From: Rubrivivax sp. A210
Lineage (GTDB): Bacteria; Pseudomonadota; Gammaproteobacteria; Burkholderiales; Burkholderiaceae_C
Assembly: GCF_904426505.1 (NCBI RefSeq)
Contig: NZ_CAJGBN010000034.1
Location: 1-64,000, forward strand
Length of the DNA stretch: 64,000 nt
Direction of reading: 5' to 3'
A program made the position numbers and the translations under genes. Position 1 is the stretch's first letter. Each line of letters opens with the position of its first letter. Of the stretch, positions 24,609-31,429 are shown piece by piece. The notes under the pieces are model-generated. The model worked only from the letters and a program-made list of their open reading frames with translations, was not told the DNA's origin and made no database searches.

Positions 24609-25112
24609 TCAGCAATGCGGATAGCGCGTGTCGCTGCCTGCAAGCGTGCAGATGCGCACGCGACCCAAGGCCTGGAGGTCGACGCGCAGGCGCTCGCCGT
24701 GGCGCGATTCGAAGACGGCGCTGGCCTGCGTCTCGGCCGTGCCATCGGGATCCAGGCGCACCGCGTGCGGCTCGATCAGCTTGATGCCCTTGTAGCTGCT
24801 GGATTGCACGGCGCGCAGCTGGCAGGGTTGGGCCTGGTCGCAGGTGCAGCCGCTTTGCGTGCTGACGGCCCAGCACCAGGCGCCGCCCTGCTCGGCGGGT
24901 TCGACGTAGGCGGCCTGGCCGCGGCGCACGGCCTCGAAGCGGGCCTCGGCCAGATCGGTGGCCAGGGCCTCGGCTGCGGCGGCCAGGCGCTGGCGGTCCA
25001 GCCGTGCCTGGAAGGCGGGCAGGGCCAGGGTGGCCAGCAGCACCAGCACGGCGATGGCGATCACCATCTCGATCAGCGTGACGCCGCGCGCCGGAGGGTG
25101 AGCCTGCTTCAT
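24609..25112 (-). CDS. FimT/GspH-type pseudopilin
   Basis: 167 residues with a type III (class IV pilin) leader: a short basic start, Gly before VTLIEMVIAIAVLVLLATLAL, with Glu at +5. The rest is a GspH/FimT-like beta domain with two Cys pairs (CTCDQAQPC). Such minor pilins prime type IV pilus assembly or take part in DNA uptake. Its ATG overlaps the stop of the preceding pilin gene by four bases. Core pilus genes are not in the window, so it must use machinery encoded elsewhere. Confidence 0.8.
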   Translation of the reverse strand: MKQAHPPARGVTLIEMVIAIAVLVLLATLALPAFQARLDRQRLAAAAEALATDLAEARFEAVRRGQAAYVEPAEQGGAWCWAVSTQSGCTCDQAQPCQLRAVQSSSYKGIKLIEPHAVRLDPDGTAETQASAVFESRHGERLRVDLQALGRVRICTLAGSDTRYPHC

Positions 25113-25507
25113 CGCCGCCAGCACTCGGGCGCCGGGCCCTCGGTGGGAAAGCCCTGGCGCACGCTCAGCGTGAGCTCGCGGCAGGCGGTGTCGGCGGCCT
25201 GGGCGCCGCGGGCCGTGGCGCGGGCGAGATAGGCCTCGGGGCCGGTGAGTTCGAGGCTCACCCCGTACTGCCCCTGCAGACTGGCCGTCGACACGCCCCG
25301 CAGGGCCGACAGATCGCTGGCATACAGGCCGTGCAGCGAGCGGTGCTGCTCCTGCGCCGCCTGCAGCTTCATCAGCGCCTGCACGCCGTCGAGACGGCCG
25401 CTGCGCAAATGGCTCGACTGCCAGGACGGCAGCGCTACGGCGCCCAGCACCACCGCGATGGCCGCCACCACCATCAGCTCGATGAGGGAGAAGCCGCGGG
25501 CGTCCAT
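25109..25507 (-). CDS. PilE-like type IV pilin
   Basis: 132 residues. After a leader of only a few residues (MDARG), the conserved FSLIELMVVAAIAVVLGAVA helix follows, with Glu at +5. The remainder fits PilE-type minor pilins (LDGVQALMKLQAAQEQHRSLHGLYA) and has a C-terminal Cys pair. It should be processed by prepilin peptidase and inserted in a pilus or pseudopilus. It forms a two-gene unit with the FimT-like gene. Location inside a flagellar cluster is unusual. Confidence 0.8.
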   Translation of the reverse strand: MDARGFSLIELMVVAAIAVVLGAVALPSWQSSHLRSGRLDGVQALMKLQAAQEQHRSLHGLYASDLSALRGVSTASLQGQYGVSLELTGPEAYLARATARGAQAADTACRELTLSVRQGFPTEGPAPECWRR

Positions 25508-25518
25508 GGGGGCAGGGC

Positions 25519-26286
25519 TCAACGCAGGGACAGCAGGCGGCGGCGCTTTTGCGCCTGGTCGATCCAGCGCTGCAGCACGCGCTCGGCCTGGCCGGCCAGC
25601 GGGCTCCATTGGCAGCCCATGCGCATGCCGCGCTCGGGGTGGTTCTCGCCCGGCGAGGCGGCGTGCTGCAGCACGGCGGCGGCGCTGAAGCGGGTGTCGG
25701 CGTCGAGGTCTACACGCACCTCGCCCAGGCGCGTGCCGGGCTGCAGCGGGGGTACATCGGCCGGCAGCCAGAGTGCGCAGCCGCCGATGCTGAGGTCGAG
25801 CACGCGCAGCGTGAGCTGCATCTCGGGGATGGCCGGATGGCGCAGCCGCGCCACCGGCTCGCCGCGGCCGGCGGTGCGCACGCGGTAGGCGCCGCGGCGC
25901 TGGAAGCGGTAGATCTCCTGCGGCATCCGGCACTGCAGCACGCTGGCGTGGGCGGTGCGCAGCAGCACCAGGCCCTGGAGGTCGAACTGGAGCTTGACGC
26001 TTTCGAGATAGGCCACGGCCACGGCCTCGTTGGCGTCGACCATGCTGGCCAGCGCCGGCGCCAGCGCGTCGGCATTGAACGACAGCCGGCCCTGGGCGTC
26101 GTCGATGGCCCACAGTGTGGTGCTGAAGCTGGCGCCGCCAGGCCCGTTAAGGATGACGGGCACGCCGCCGTCGCGCAGTTCGCGCAACAGGCGCAGGCGT
26201 TCCTGCGGATGATCGACGCGGAACTCGGCCCAGGGATTGGGGCCGCCATCGGCGTCCAGCGGGGCCGGCCGGGTGTCCTGGAACAT
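25519..26286 (-). CDS. ycgR: Flagellar brake protein YcgR (c-di-GMP binding)
   Basis: 255 residues. The N-terminal half is a YcgR-type domain; the C-terminal half is PilZ with RRGAYR at residues 130-135 and DLSIGG at 164-169, the two c-di-GMP binding motifs. With c-di-GMP bound, YcgR slows the motor by contacting FliG/MotA in enterobacteria. It lies 17 bases after fliT in a fliD-fliS-fliT-ycgR run, consistent with a flagellar role. Confidence 0.9.
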   Translation of the reverse strand: MFQDTRPAPLDADGGPNPWAEFRVDHPQERLRLLRELRDGGVPVILNGPGGASFSTTLWAIDDAQGRLSFNADALAPALASMVDANEAVAVAYLESVKLQFDLQGLVLLRTAHASVLQCRMPQEIYRFQRRGAYRVRTAGRGEPVARLRHPAIPEMQLTLRVLDLSIGGCALWLPADVPPLQPGTRLGEVRVDLDADTRFSAAAVLQHAASPGENHPERGMRMGCQWSPLAGQAERVLQRWIDQAQKRRRLLSLR

Positions 26287-26303
26287 CTTGACTCCCGTTG
26301 CCT

Positions 26304-26642
26304 TCAGTGCAGGGTCTTGCGGCGTCCGGAAAGGGTGTCGTCCAGATCCTGCAGCCAGGGCTCGGCCAGATGCCGTATCTCGGCGTCGTTGACGAGGATG
26401 CGCTGCATGATGCGTGACTTGGCGCGCGCCGCATTGAAGGCCTGGGTATCGACACCGGCGTGGGCCGTGGTGCAGGCCTCGCGCGGCCTTTCCTGGGCGG
26501 CGTTCTTGAGCTGACTGATGAGCAGCACGCAGGCGCCCTCGAGCTTGACGACTTCGTCCCAGTTGCCGGCCCGCGCGGCGGCGAGCATGTCGGCGCTGGC
26601 GCGTTCTATGGCCTCGTAGTAGTTCAGCAATTGGGCGTCCAT
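26304..26642 (-). CDS. fliT: Flagellar chaperone FliT
   Basis: 112 residues, helical, beginning MDAQLLNYYEAIERASADML. FliT binds the cap protein FliD and, in enterobacteria, FlhDC. Identity is low between species; the assignment relies on length, helical character and placement directly after fliS and before ycgR. The ATG at 26642 begins the conserved helix; upstream extension enters the fliS region. Confidence 0.8.
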   Translation of the reverse strand: MDAQLLNYYEAIERASADMLAAARAGNWDEVVKLEGACVLLISQLKNAAQERPREACTTAHAGVDTQAFNAARAKSRIMQRILVNDAEIRHLAEPWLQDLDDTLSGRRKTLH

Positions 26643-26683
26643 CGGGGATCTCGGTTGGCTCAGCCGGCGGGGCTTGCCGGTGC

Positions 26684-27109
26684 TCAGCGCGGCGCCTTGT
26701 CGGCGATCGACAGCCAGGCCTCGCGCAGCGGCTCGATCAGGCGCTGGCATTCCTCGAGCGCCTTTTCGTCGTTGCGCAGATTGGCCATCGTCAGGCGCAT
26801 CGAGAGATAGCCGTAGAGGTCGTGCAGGTCGCGCGCCAGGCTGCCGCCGGCGCGCAGGTCGAGGCCGGCGCGCAGGCCTTCCTCGATGATGCGCACGGCG
26901 CGGCCGATGGCTGCGCCCTTGATCTCGGGCCGGCCGGCGCGGATGCCGCCGCGGGCCTGGTGGATGCAGTCGACGAAGCCGTCGAAGAGCATGGCCACCA
27001 ACTGGTGCGGCGTGGCGCCCGACAGCCGGGTCTCGACCCCGACCTGCTGGTACAGGTCGCTGGACATCTGGCGCACGGGGCTTCGGCTGGGGTAGGTGCT
27101 GGCAAACAT
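26684..27109 (-). CDS. fliS: Flagellin export chaperone FliS
   Basis: 141 residues with YQQVGVETRLSGATPHQLVAML and LFDGFVDCIHQARGGIRAG, the FliS signature near the N-terminus, then RRD-like LHDLYGYLSMRL. FliS binds the C-terminus of flagellin and keeps it unfolded for export. Two flagellin genes lie upstream. ATG 27109 is the conserved start (MFASTYPSRSPVRQ). A 95-base gap separates it from fliD. Confidence 0.92.
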   Translation of the reverse strand: MFASTYPSRSPVRQMSSDLYQQVGVETRLSGATPHQLVAMLFDGFVDCIHQARGGIRAGRPEIKGAAIGRAVRIIEEGLRAGLDLRAGGSLARDLHDLYGYLSMRLTMANLRNDEKALEECQRLIEPLREAWLSIADKAPR

Positions 27110-27204
27110 CGGTGGGCGGCGCGGTTGGTGTGGGGGATGTTCCATTTATCGGCCGGGCACCCGTTCACTTGAGCCGGCCGCTCCGGCGGGTCGGCTCACC
27201 TGGC

Positions 27205-28659
27205 TCAACTGCTGCTGCCGGTGCTGCTCTTGGCCAGCATGGCCAGCTGTTGCGTGACGAGGTTGGTGAGCGCGTTGAGCTTGGACATGTTGGCGTCCAT
27301 GGCCGTGTACTGCGCCACCAGGCGCTGCTGGTAGAGCGCGATGTGGTCGCTGTACCGCGACTGCGCTTCGCTGTTCTGGGTCAGGCGCTGCTGCAGGCCT
27401 TCGGTGCGCGTGGTCATGCTGCCGTCCACGCCCAGCACCTGGCGCGCGAGCGTGGCGTAGCGCTGCGCGAAGCCGTCGTTGGCCGGAGTGGCGGCGTCGG
27501 TGTTGGCAAAGGCCTTCCTCAGCTCGGCCAGGTCGGCCGTGGCGGTGTCGAGCTTGACGGCGTCGATGGTCAGCGTGCCGTCGCGTTGCGCCTGCAGGCC
27601 GAGGTTGGACAGGCGCGGAAAGCTGGCCGATGCCCCCGAGGGCGTGTTGAGCACGGCGCGCAGCTGGCGCTGCAGGCCGACCGCGGCGCTGTCACCTTGC
27701 AGCGGCCCCCCGGTCTTGGTGGCTGGGTCGTACTTGGTCTGATCGCCGATCTGCGTCGCGAGCGCGTTGTAGGCGTCGACGAAGGCCTTGATGGCGGTCT
27801 TCACCGCGTCGCGGTCGCTGGCCACGGAGACGTCGATGGTGGTCGCGCTGGCCTTGCGCAGTTGCAGCGTGAGGCCCTCGACGACGCCGCTGAGCTCGTT
27901 GGAGGCAGAGCTGACGGCAATGCCGTTGACGGTGGCCAAGGCATTGGAGGCCGCCTGCTTGCGCTCCATCGAGGCCGTGCCAGCGGGCGGATCGAAGGCA
28001 AATCGCGACAGCCCCGTGGCATCGGTGTCGCGGGCATCGTCGTCGAGGGTGGTGATGCGAAAGCCGTTCTCGGCGCCCGAGGCGCTGGAGCGCAGCGACA
28101 GGCGCACGCCGCTGGTGTCGGTCACCAGCGAGGCGGTCACGCCCATGCCCAGGCTGTTGATCTTGTCGCGCAGCGTCTGCAAGGTGTCGGTGGCGGCGAT
28201 GGTCAGGGTTGCGGGCGTGCTGCCGTCCTTGGGCGTGAAGCCCGTCTGGCCCGCGTTCCAGGCGCCCACCTCCAGCGTCATGATGCCGCTGCCCACGAGG
28301 TCGGTGGCAGCCGCCAGCGGCGTGGCCGAGGCCAGGGTCTGGCTGGCGGCCAGCGATTGCACGGTGACGGCGTAGTTGCCCGTCGCGGCGCCGCTGCCGC
28401 CGACCACGCCGACGGCCGCGGTGTCGCTGCTGCTCACGGTGGATTGCGACCACAGGCTGCGGCCATTGAGCTTGCCGGCCGCGGTCTGCAGCGTGGCCAG
28501 CAGGCTGCTGATCTTGCCGTAGGACGAGACCTGGGTCTTCAGTTCGTCGGCGGCGGTCTTCATCTGCGACAGCGGCCGGCTTTCGACCGCCACCAGCTGC
28601 GAGACGATGCTGTTGATGTCCAGCCCGCTGCCGACGCCCAGGGATGTGATCGTGGCCAT
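27205..28659 (-). CDS. fliD: Flagellar cap protein FliD
   Basis: 484 residues. It begins MATITSLGVGSGLDINSIVS, the standard FliD opening, with D0 coiled-coil helices at both ends (the C-terminal one near DANMSKLNALTNLVTQQLA). FliD forms the cap that folds flagellin at the filament tip. It lies downstream of the first flagellin gene with a terminator between, so it should have its own promoter. The length is typical. Confidence 0.93.
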   Translation of the reverse strand: MATITSLGVGSGLDINSIVSQLVAVESRPLSQMKTAADELKTQVSSYGKISSLLATLQTAAGKLNGRSLWSQSTVSSSDTAAVGVVGGSGAATGNYAVTVQSLAASQTLASATPLAAATDLVGSGIMTLEVGAWNAGQTGFTPKDGSTPATLTIAATDTLQTLRDKINSLGMGVTASLVTDTSGVRLSLRSSASGAENGFRITTLDDDARDTDATGLSRFAFDPPAGTASMERKQAASNALATVNGIAVSSASNELSGVVEGLTLQLRKASATTIDVSVASDRDAVKTAIKAFVDAYNALATQIGDQTKYDPATKTGGPLQGDSAAVGLQRQLRAVLNTPSGASASFPRLSNLGLQAQRDGTLTIDAVKLDTATADLAELRKAFANTDAATPANDGFAQRYATLARQVLGVDGSMTTRTEGLQQRLTQNSEAQSRYSDHIALYQQRLVAQYTAMDANMSKLNALTNLVTQQLAMLAKSSTGSSS

Positions 28660-28696
28660 TCGGCTCTCCTGCCGCGCGCCTGGCGAGCGGCCCTGC

Positions 28697-28756
28697 AAAA
28701 ACGAAGGGCTCCGGCGGCGATGCCGGCCTGTCTGCCGGCGTCGCCCTCCTGAGCCC
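28697..28756 (-). terminator. Rho-independent terminator after flagellin 1
   Basis: On the minus strand a hairpin with outer stem GGGCTC/GAGCCC and inner 12-bp stem (GGCGATGCCGGC at 28716-28727 with GCCGGCGTCGCC at 28734-28745) is followed by TTCGTTTTTG. This should end transcription of the flagellin gene at 28825 before fliD. The 165-base gap also holds a CGGCCG/CGGCCG hairpin near 28763. Confidence 0.7.
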
Positions 28757-28824
28757 CATATCGGCCGCGACCGGCCGCACTTGAGCGTGTGGCGCGGGCG
28801 CGGTGCCCGCCTTGCCCCGCGCCG

Positions 28825-29739
28825 TCAACCCTTGAGCAGCTGCAGCACCTGCTGCGGCAGTTGGTTGGCCTGGGCCACCATCGCGTTGCCGGCCTGCTGC
28901 AGGATCTGGGCGCGCGACAGGTTGGCCGTCTCGGCCGCGTAGTCGGCGTCCATGATGCGGCTGCGCGCCGCGTTCTGGTTCTCGCTCGACACCTGCAGCG
29001 TGGCGACCACGTTCTCGAAGCGGTTCTGCACCGCACCGAAGGTGGCGCGCTGGGAATTGATCGCGTTCATCGCGTTGTCGATGAACGAGATCGCGGTCAG
29101 CGCATCGGCGGTCGCGGTGATCAGTGCTGTCGGCGCGTCGGTGCCAGTGGTAAAGGTGCTGGTGGCGCTGTCGTAGGAGCCGATCAACGTGCCGGCCAGC
29201 ACTGCGGTGCCGAGCACATCCGAGATGCCACCGGTGGCCGTCCAGGCAAAGGCCGAGACCTTGATCTGATCCAGCGTGGTGTTGTTGTTGGCACCGATCT
29301 GGAACGCCGAATCGGCGGTGGTCGCCAGGATGTTGATGCCGTTGAACTTGGTGCCGCCCAGCGTGCGCGAGGCTTCCTGCGCCAGCTGCACGTATTCCTG
29401 GTTCAGGCTCACGCGGTCTTCGGCGCTGTTGGTGCCGTTGGCCGACTGCACGGCCAGTTCGCGCATGCGCTGGAACAGTTCACTCACCTTGCCCAGCGCA
29501 CCCTCGCCGACCTGCGCCAGCGAGATCGCGTCGTTGGCATTGCGCATCGCGACGTTCATGCCGCGCACCTGGGCGTTCATGCGCTCGGCAATGGACAGGC
29601 CGGCGGCGTCGTCCTTGGCGCTGTTGACGCGCAGGCCCGAGGACAGACGCTGCATCGAGGTGGTCAGCGAGATCTGGCTGGAACTCAGGTTGCGCTGCGC
29701 GTTCAGCGAAACGAGGTTGGTATTGATGGTTGCGGGCAC
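28825..29739 (-). CDS. fliC: Flagellin (copy 1)
   Basis: 304 residues, the filament subunit. N-terminal D0/D1 helices (INTNLVSLNAQRNLSSSQ, MQRLSSGLRVNSAKDDAAGL) and C-terminal D1/D0 (VATLQVSSENQNAARSRIMD, QANQLPQQVLQLLKG) are conserved. The variable centre is short and rich in Ser and Thr, giving possible O-glycosylation sites. An AGGAG site precedes the ATG. A sigma-28-like promoter lies at 29819-29844 and a hairpin sits in its leader. It is about 85-90% alike to the flagellin at 30041 at the ends, so the two are a recent duplication. Confidence 0.95.
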   Translation of the reverse strand: MPATINTNLVSLNAQRNLSSSQISLTTSMQRLSSGLRVNSAKDDAAGLSIAERMNAQVRGMNVAMRNANDAISLAQVGEGALGKVSELFQRMRELAVQSANGTNSAEDRVSLNQEYVQLAQEASRTLGGTKFNGINILATTADSAFQIGANNNTTLDQIKVSAFAWTATGGISDVLGTAVLAGTLIGSYDSATSTFTTGTDAPTALITATADALTAISFIDNAMNAINSQRATFGAVQNRFENVVATLQVSSENQNAARSRIMDADYAAETANLSRAQILQQAGNAMVAQANQLPQQVLQLLKG

Positions 29740-29764
29740 GGCGGTTCTCCTGGGTGAGTCGGCA

Positions 29765-29792
29765 GTCGGTTCGTCTTGCGTTTCGAACCGAC
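29765..29792 (-). promoter_or_regulatory. Leader hairpin upstream of flagellin 1
   Basis: A perfect 9-bp stem, GTCGGTTCG (29765-29773) with CGAACCGAC (29784-29792), and a 10-base loop. It lies in the predicted leader RNA between the sigma-28-like promoter and the ribosome binding site. It could stabilise the mRNA or control translation. Confidence 0.5.
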
Positions 29793-29818
29793 GAGGGTGC
29801 CGAAGCGCTGTGACATAG

Positions 29819-29844
29819 ATTACGGCTGGGGCTGCGGAACCTTA
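29819..29844 (-). promoter_or_regulatory. Sigma-28-like promoter of flagellin 1
   Basis: Minus-strand TAAG (29844-29841), 14 bases, then GCCGTAAT (29826-29819). This is close to the sigma-28 consensus TAAA-N15-GCCGATAA and leaves a leader of about 75 bases. Confidence 0.55.
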
Positions 29845-29893
29845 GACCCGAAAAGCGGCGTGAAAGTGGTGTATTCACGGCCACCGCGAGAAG

Positions 29894-30036
29894 CGCCCGA
29901 AAGGGCGAGCCCGCACGCGAAAAGGCCCGCCAGGGCGGGCCTTGAAGGGGACAGGCCCGCGGGGCGGGCCTTGAAGCGGACAGGCTCGCGGGGCGGGCCT
30001 GGTGCCAGCGTGGCGGCCGTCGTGACGGCCGCGCCA
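29894..30036. repeat. Array of hairpins between the two flagellin genes
   Basis: In the 301-base gap between the flagellins, five hairpins lie in a row: GCCC-GAAA-GGGC near 29896; the terminator stem at 29924-29941; two repeats of a roughly 29-base unit containing GGGCGGGCCTTGAAG and ACAGGC (29933-29997); and GCGGCCGT/ACGGCCGC at 30013-30032. The unit copies differ at a few bases. Confidence 0.65.
29918..29941 (-). terminator. Rho-independent terminator after flagellin 2
   Basis: Minus-strand stem GGCCCGCC/GGCGGGCC (29941-29924) is followed directly by TTTTCG. It follows the flagellin ending at 30041, past two further hairpins, and precedes the promoter of flagellin 1, so the two copies are separate transcripts. 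Confidence 0.65.
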
Positions 30037-30040
30037 GCTT

Positions 30041-30952
30041 TCAGCGCAGCAGCGCAAGCACTTGCTGCGGCAGCTGGTTGGCCTGGGCCACCATCGCATT
30101 GCCGGCCTGTTGCAGGATATTGGCGCGCGAGAGGTTGGAGGTCTCCACTGCGTAGTCGGCATCCATGATGCGGCTGCGTGCCGCGCTCTGGTTCTCGGCC
30201 GCGACCTGCAGGGTGGCCACCACGTTCTCGAAGCGGTTCTGCACCGCGCCGAAGGTGGCGCGCTGCGCGTTGATGGAGTTGATCGCGGCGTCGATATTGG
30301 TGACTGTGGTAAGGGCATCGGCTGCCGTCGTGATCAACTGGGTCGGCGCGTCGGTGCCGGTGGTGAAGGTGCTGGTGGCGCTGTCGTAAGAGCCGACCAA
30401 CGTGCCGGCCAGCACGGCGGTGCCGAGTACGCTGGCGACCCCGGCGTCGGCCGTCCAGGCGAAGGCGGCGACCTTGATCTGGTCCAGCGTGGTGTTGTTG
30501 TTGGCACCGATCTGGAAGGCCGAGTCGGCGGTGGTGGCCAGGATGTTGGCGCCGTTGAACTTGGTGCCGCCCAGCGTGCGGGTGGCTTCCTGCGCGAGCT
30601 GGACGTACTCCTGGTTCAGGCTCACGCGGTCGTCGGCGCTGTTGGTGCCGTTGGCCGACTGCACGGCCAGTTCGCGCATGCGCTGGAACAGGTCACCGAC
30701 CTTGGCCAGAGCGCCTTCGCCGGTCTGCGCCATCGAGATCGCGTCGTTGGCATTGCGCATCGCCACCGTCATGCCGCGCACCTGGGCGTTCATGCGTTCG
30801 GCGATGGACAGGCCGGCGGCGTCGTCCTTGGCGCTGTTGACGCGCAGACCCGAGGACAGGCGCTGCATCGCGGTGTTGAGGGAAGACTGGCTCGAGCTCA
30901 GATTGCGCTGCGCATTCAGCGAGACCAGGTTGGTGTTGATGGATTGCGACAT
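30041..30952 (-). CDS. fliC: Flagellin (copy 2)
   Basis: 303 residues, nearly the same as copy 1 in the helical ends and close in the middle (GTAVLAGTLVGSYDSATSTF in both, with one change). All D0/D1 signatures are intact (MSQSINTNLVSLNAQRNL; QANQLPQQVLALLR). The centre is short, so these are minimal flagellins without large outer domains. The ATG follows a GGAG-type site. A weaker sigma-28-like promoter lies at 31045-31071. Two near-identical copies allow gene conversion or differing regulation. Confidence 0.95.
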   Translation of the reverse strand: MSQSINTNLVSLNAQRNLSSSQSSLNTAMQRLSSGLRVNSAKDDAAGLSIAERMNAQVRGMTVAMRNANDAISMAQTGEGALAKVGDLFQRMRELAVQSANGTNSADDRVSLNQEYVQLAQEATRTLGGTKFNGANILATTADSAFQIGANNNTTLDQIKVAAFAWTADAGVASVLGTAVLAGTLVGSYDSATSTFTTGTDAPTQLITTAADALTTVTNIDAAINSINAQRATFGAVQNRFENVVATLQVAAENQSAARSRIMDADYAVETSNLSRANILQQAGNAMVAQANQLPQQVLALLR

Positions 30953-31044
30953 TTAATTCTCCAGTCGATAAAAGACCACAGGCATATGCCCAGCAGGTGC
31001 CGCACTCGTGCCTTTCCTGAACACGGCGCCTGCCTGCAACTCCG

Positions 31045-31071
31045 CTTGCCGCAGCCCCTTTTCGGAGCCTA
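31045..31071 (-). promoter_or_regulatory. Possible sigma-28-like promoter of flagellin 2
   Basis: Minus-strand TAGG (31071-31068), 15 bases, then GCGGCAAG (31052-31045). The match to TAAA-N15-GCCGATAA is weak, but spacing and distance to the ATG resemble those of copy 1. It lies in the 477-base gap 30953-31429; the rest of the gap holds no recognisable gene and must contain the start region of the plus-strand glycosyltransferase. Confidence 0.35.
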
Positions 31072-31429
31072 GGTTCGCGAAACTCGCCCGGGCCGCGTTC
31101 CGCCGGTACACCCCAGTTTTGCCTGTGGTGACCGGACGACCCGTGTGGTCCGGACCCCGCACCCATCTTGATGAGAGCGTTGAGCCCTTTTTCGACCAGT
31201 GGCTGGAAAGCTTTAGGCCACTGCGTGTTCACGACCGCGCTGTCAAACGGAACAGAGGGGCTCTCGCCACCCATTTCCTGTCCTTGATAGGGGGTGTCCC
31301 GGAGCAAGATTCCCGGGCCAGCCTCATGCTCGGGAGGCCGGTCTGTGCCAGAGCGAGCGACGGAGACGAGGCCATGCCCAGCAGGACGCGCAGCCAGGTG
31401 CCGGGGGCCGGCACGGCCGGGAGCCCGCG

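Noticed and set aside
29933..29997. The hairpin repeats between flagellins as a CRISPR array
   Set aside because: Only about two copies exist, directly adjacent, with no spacers.
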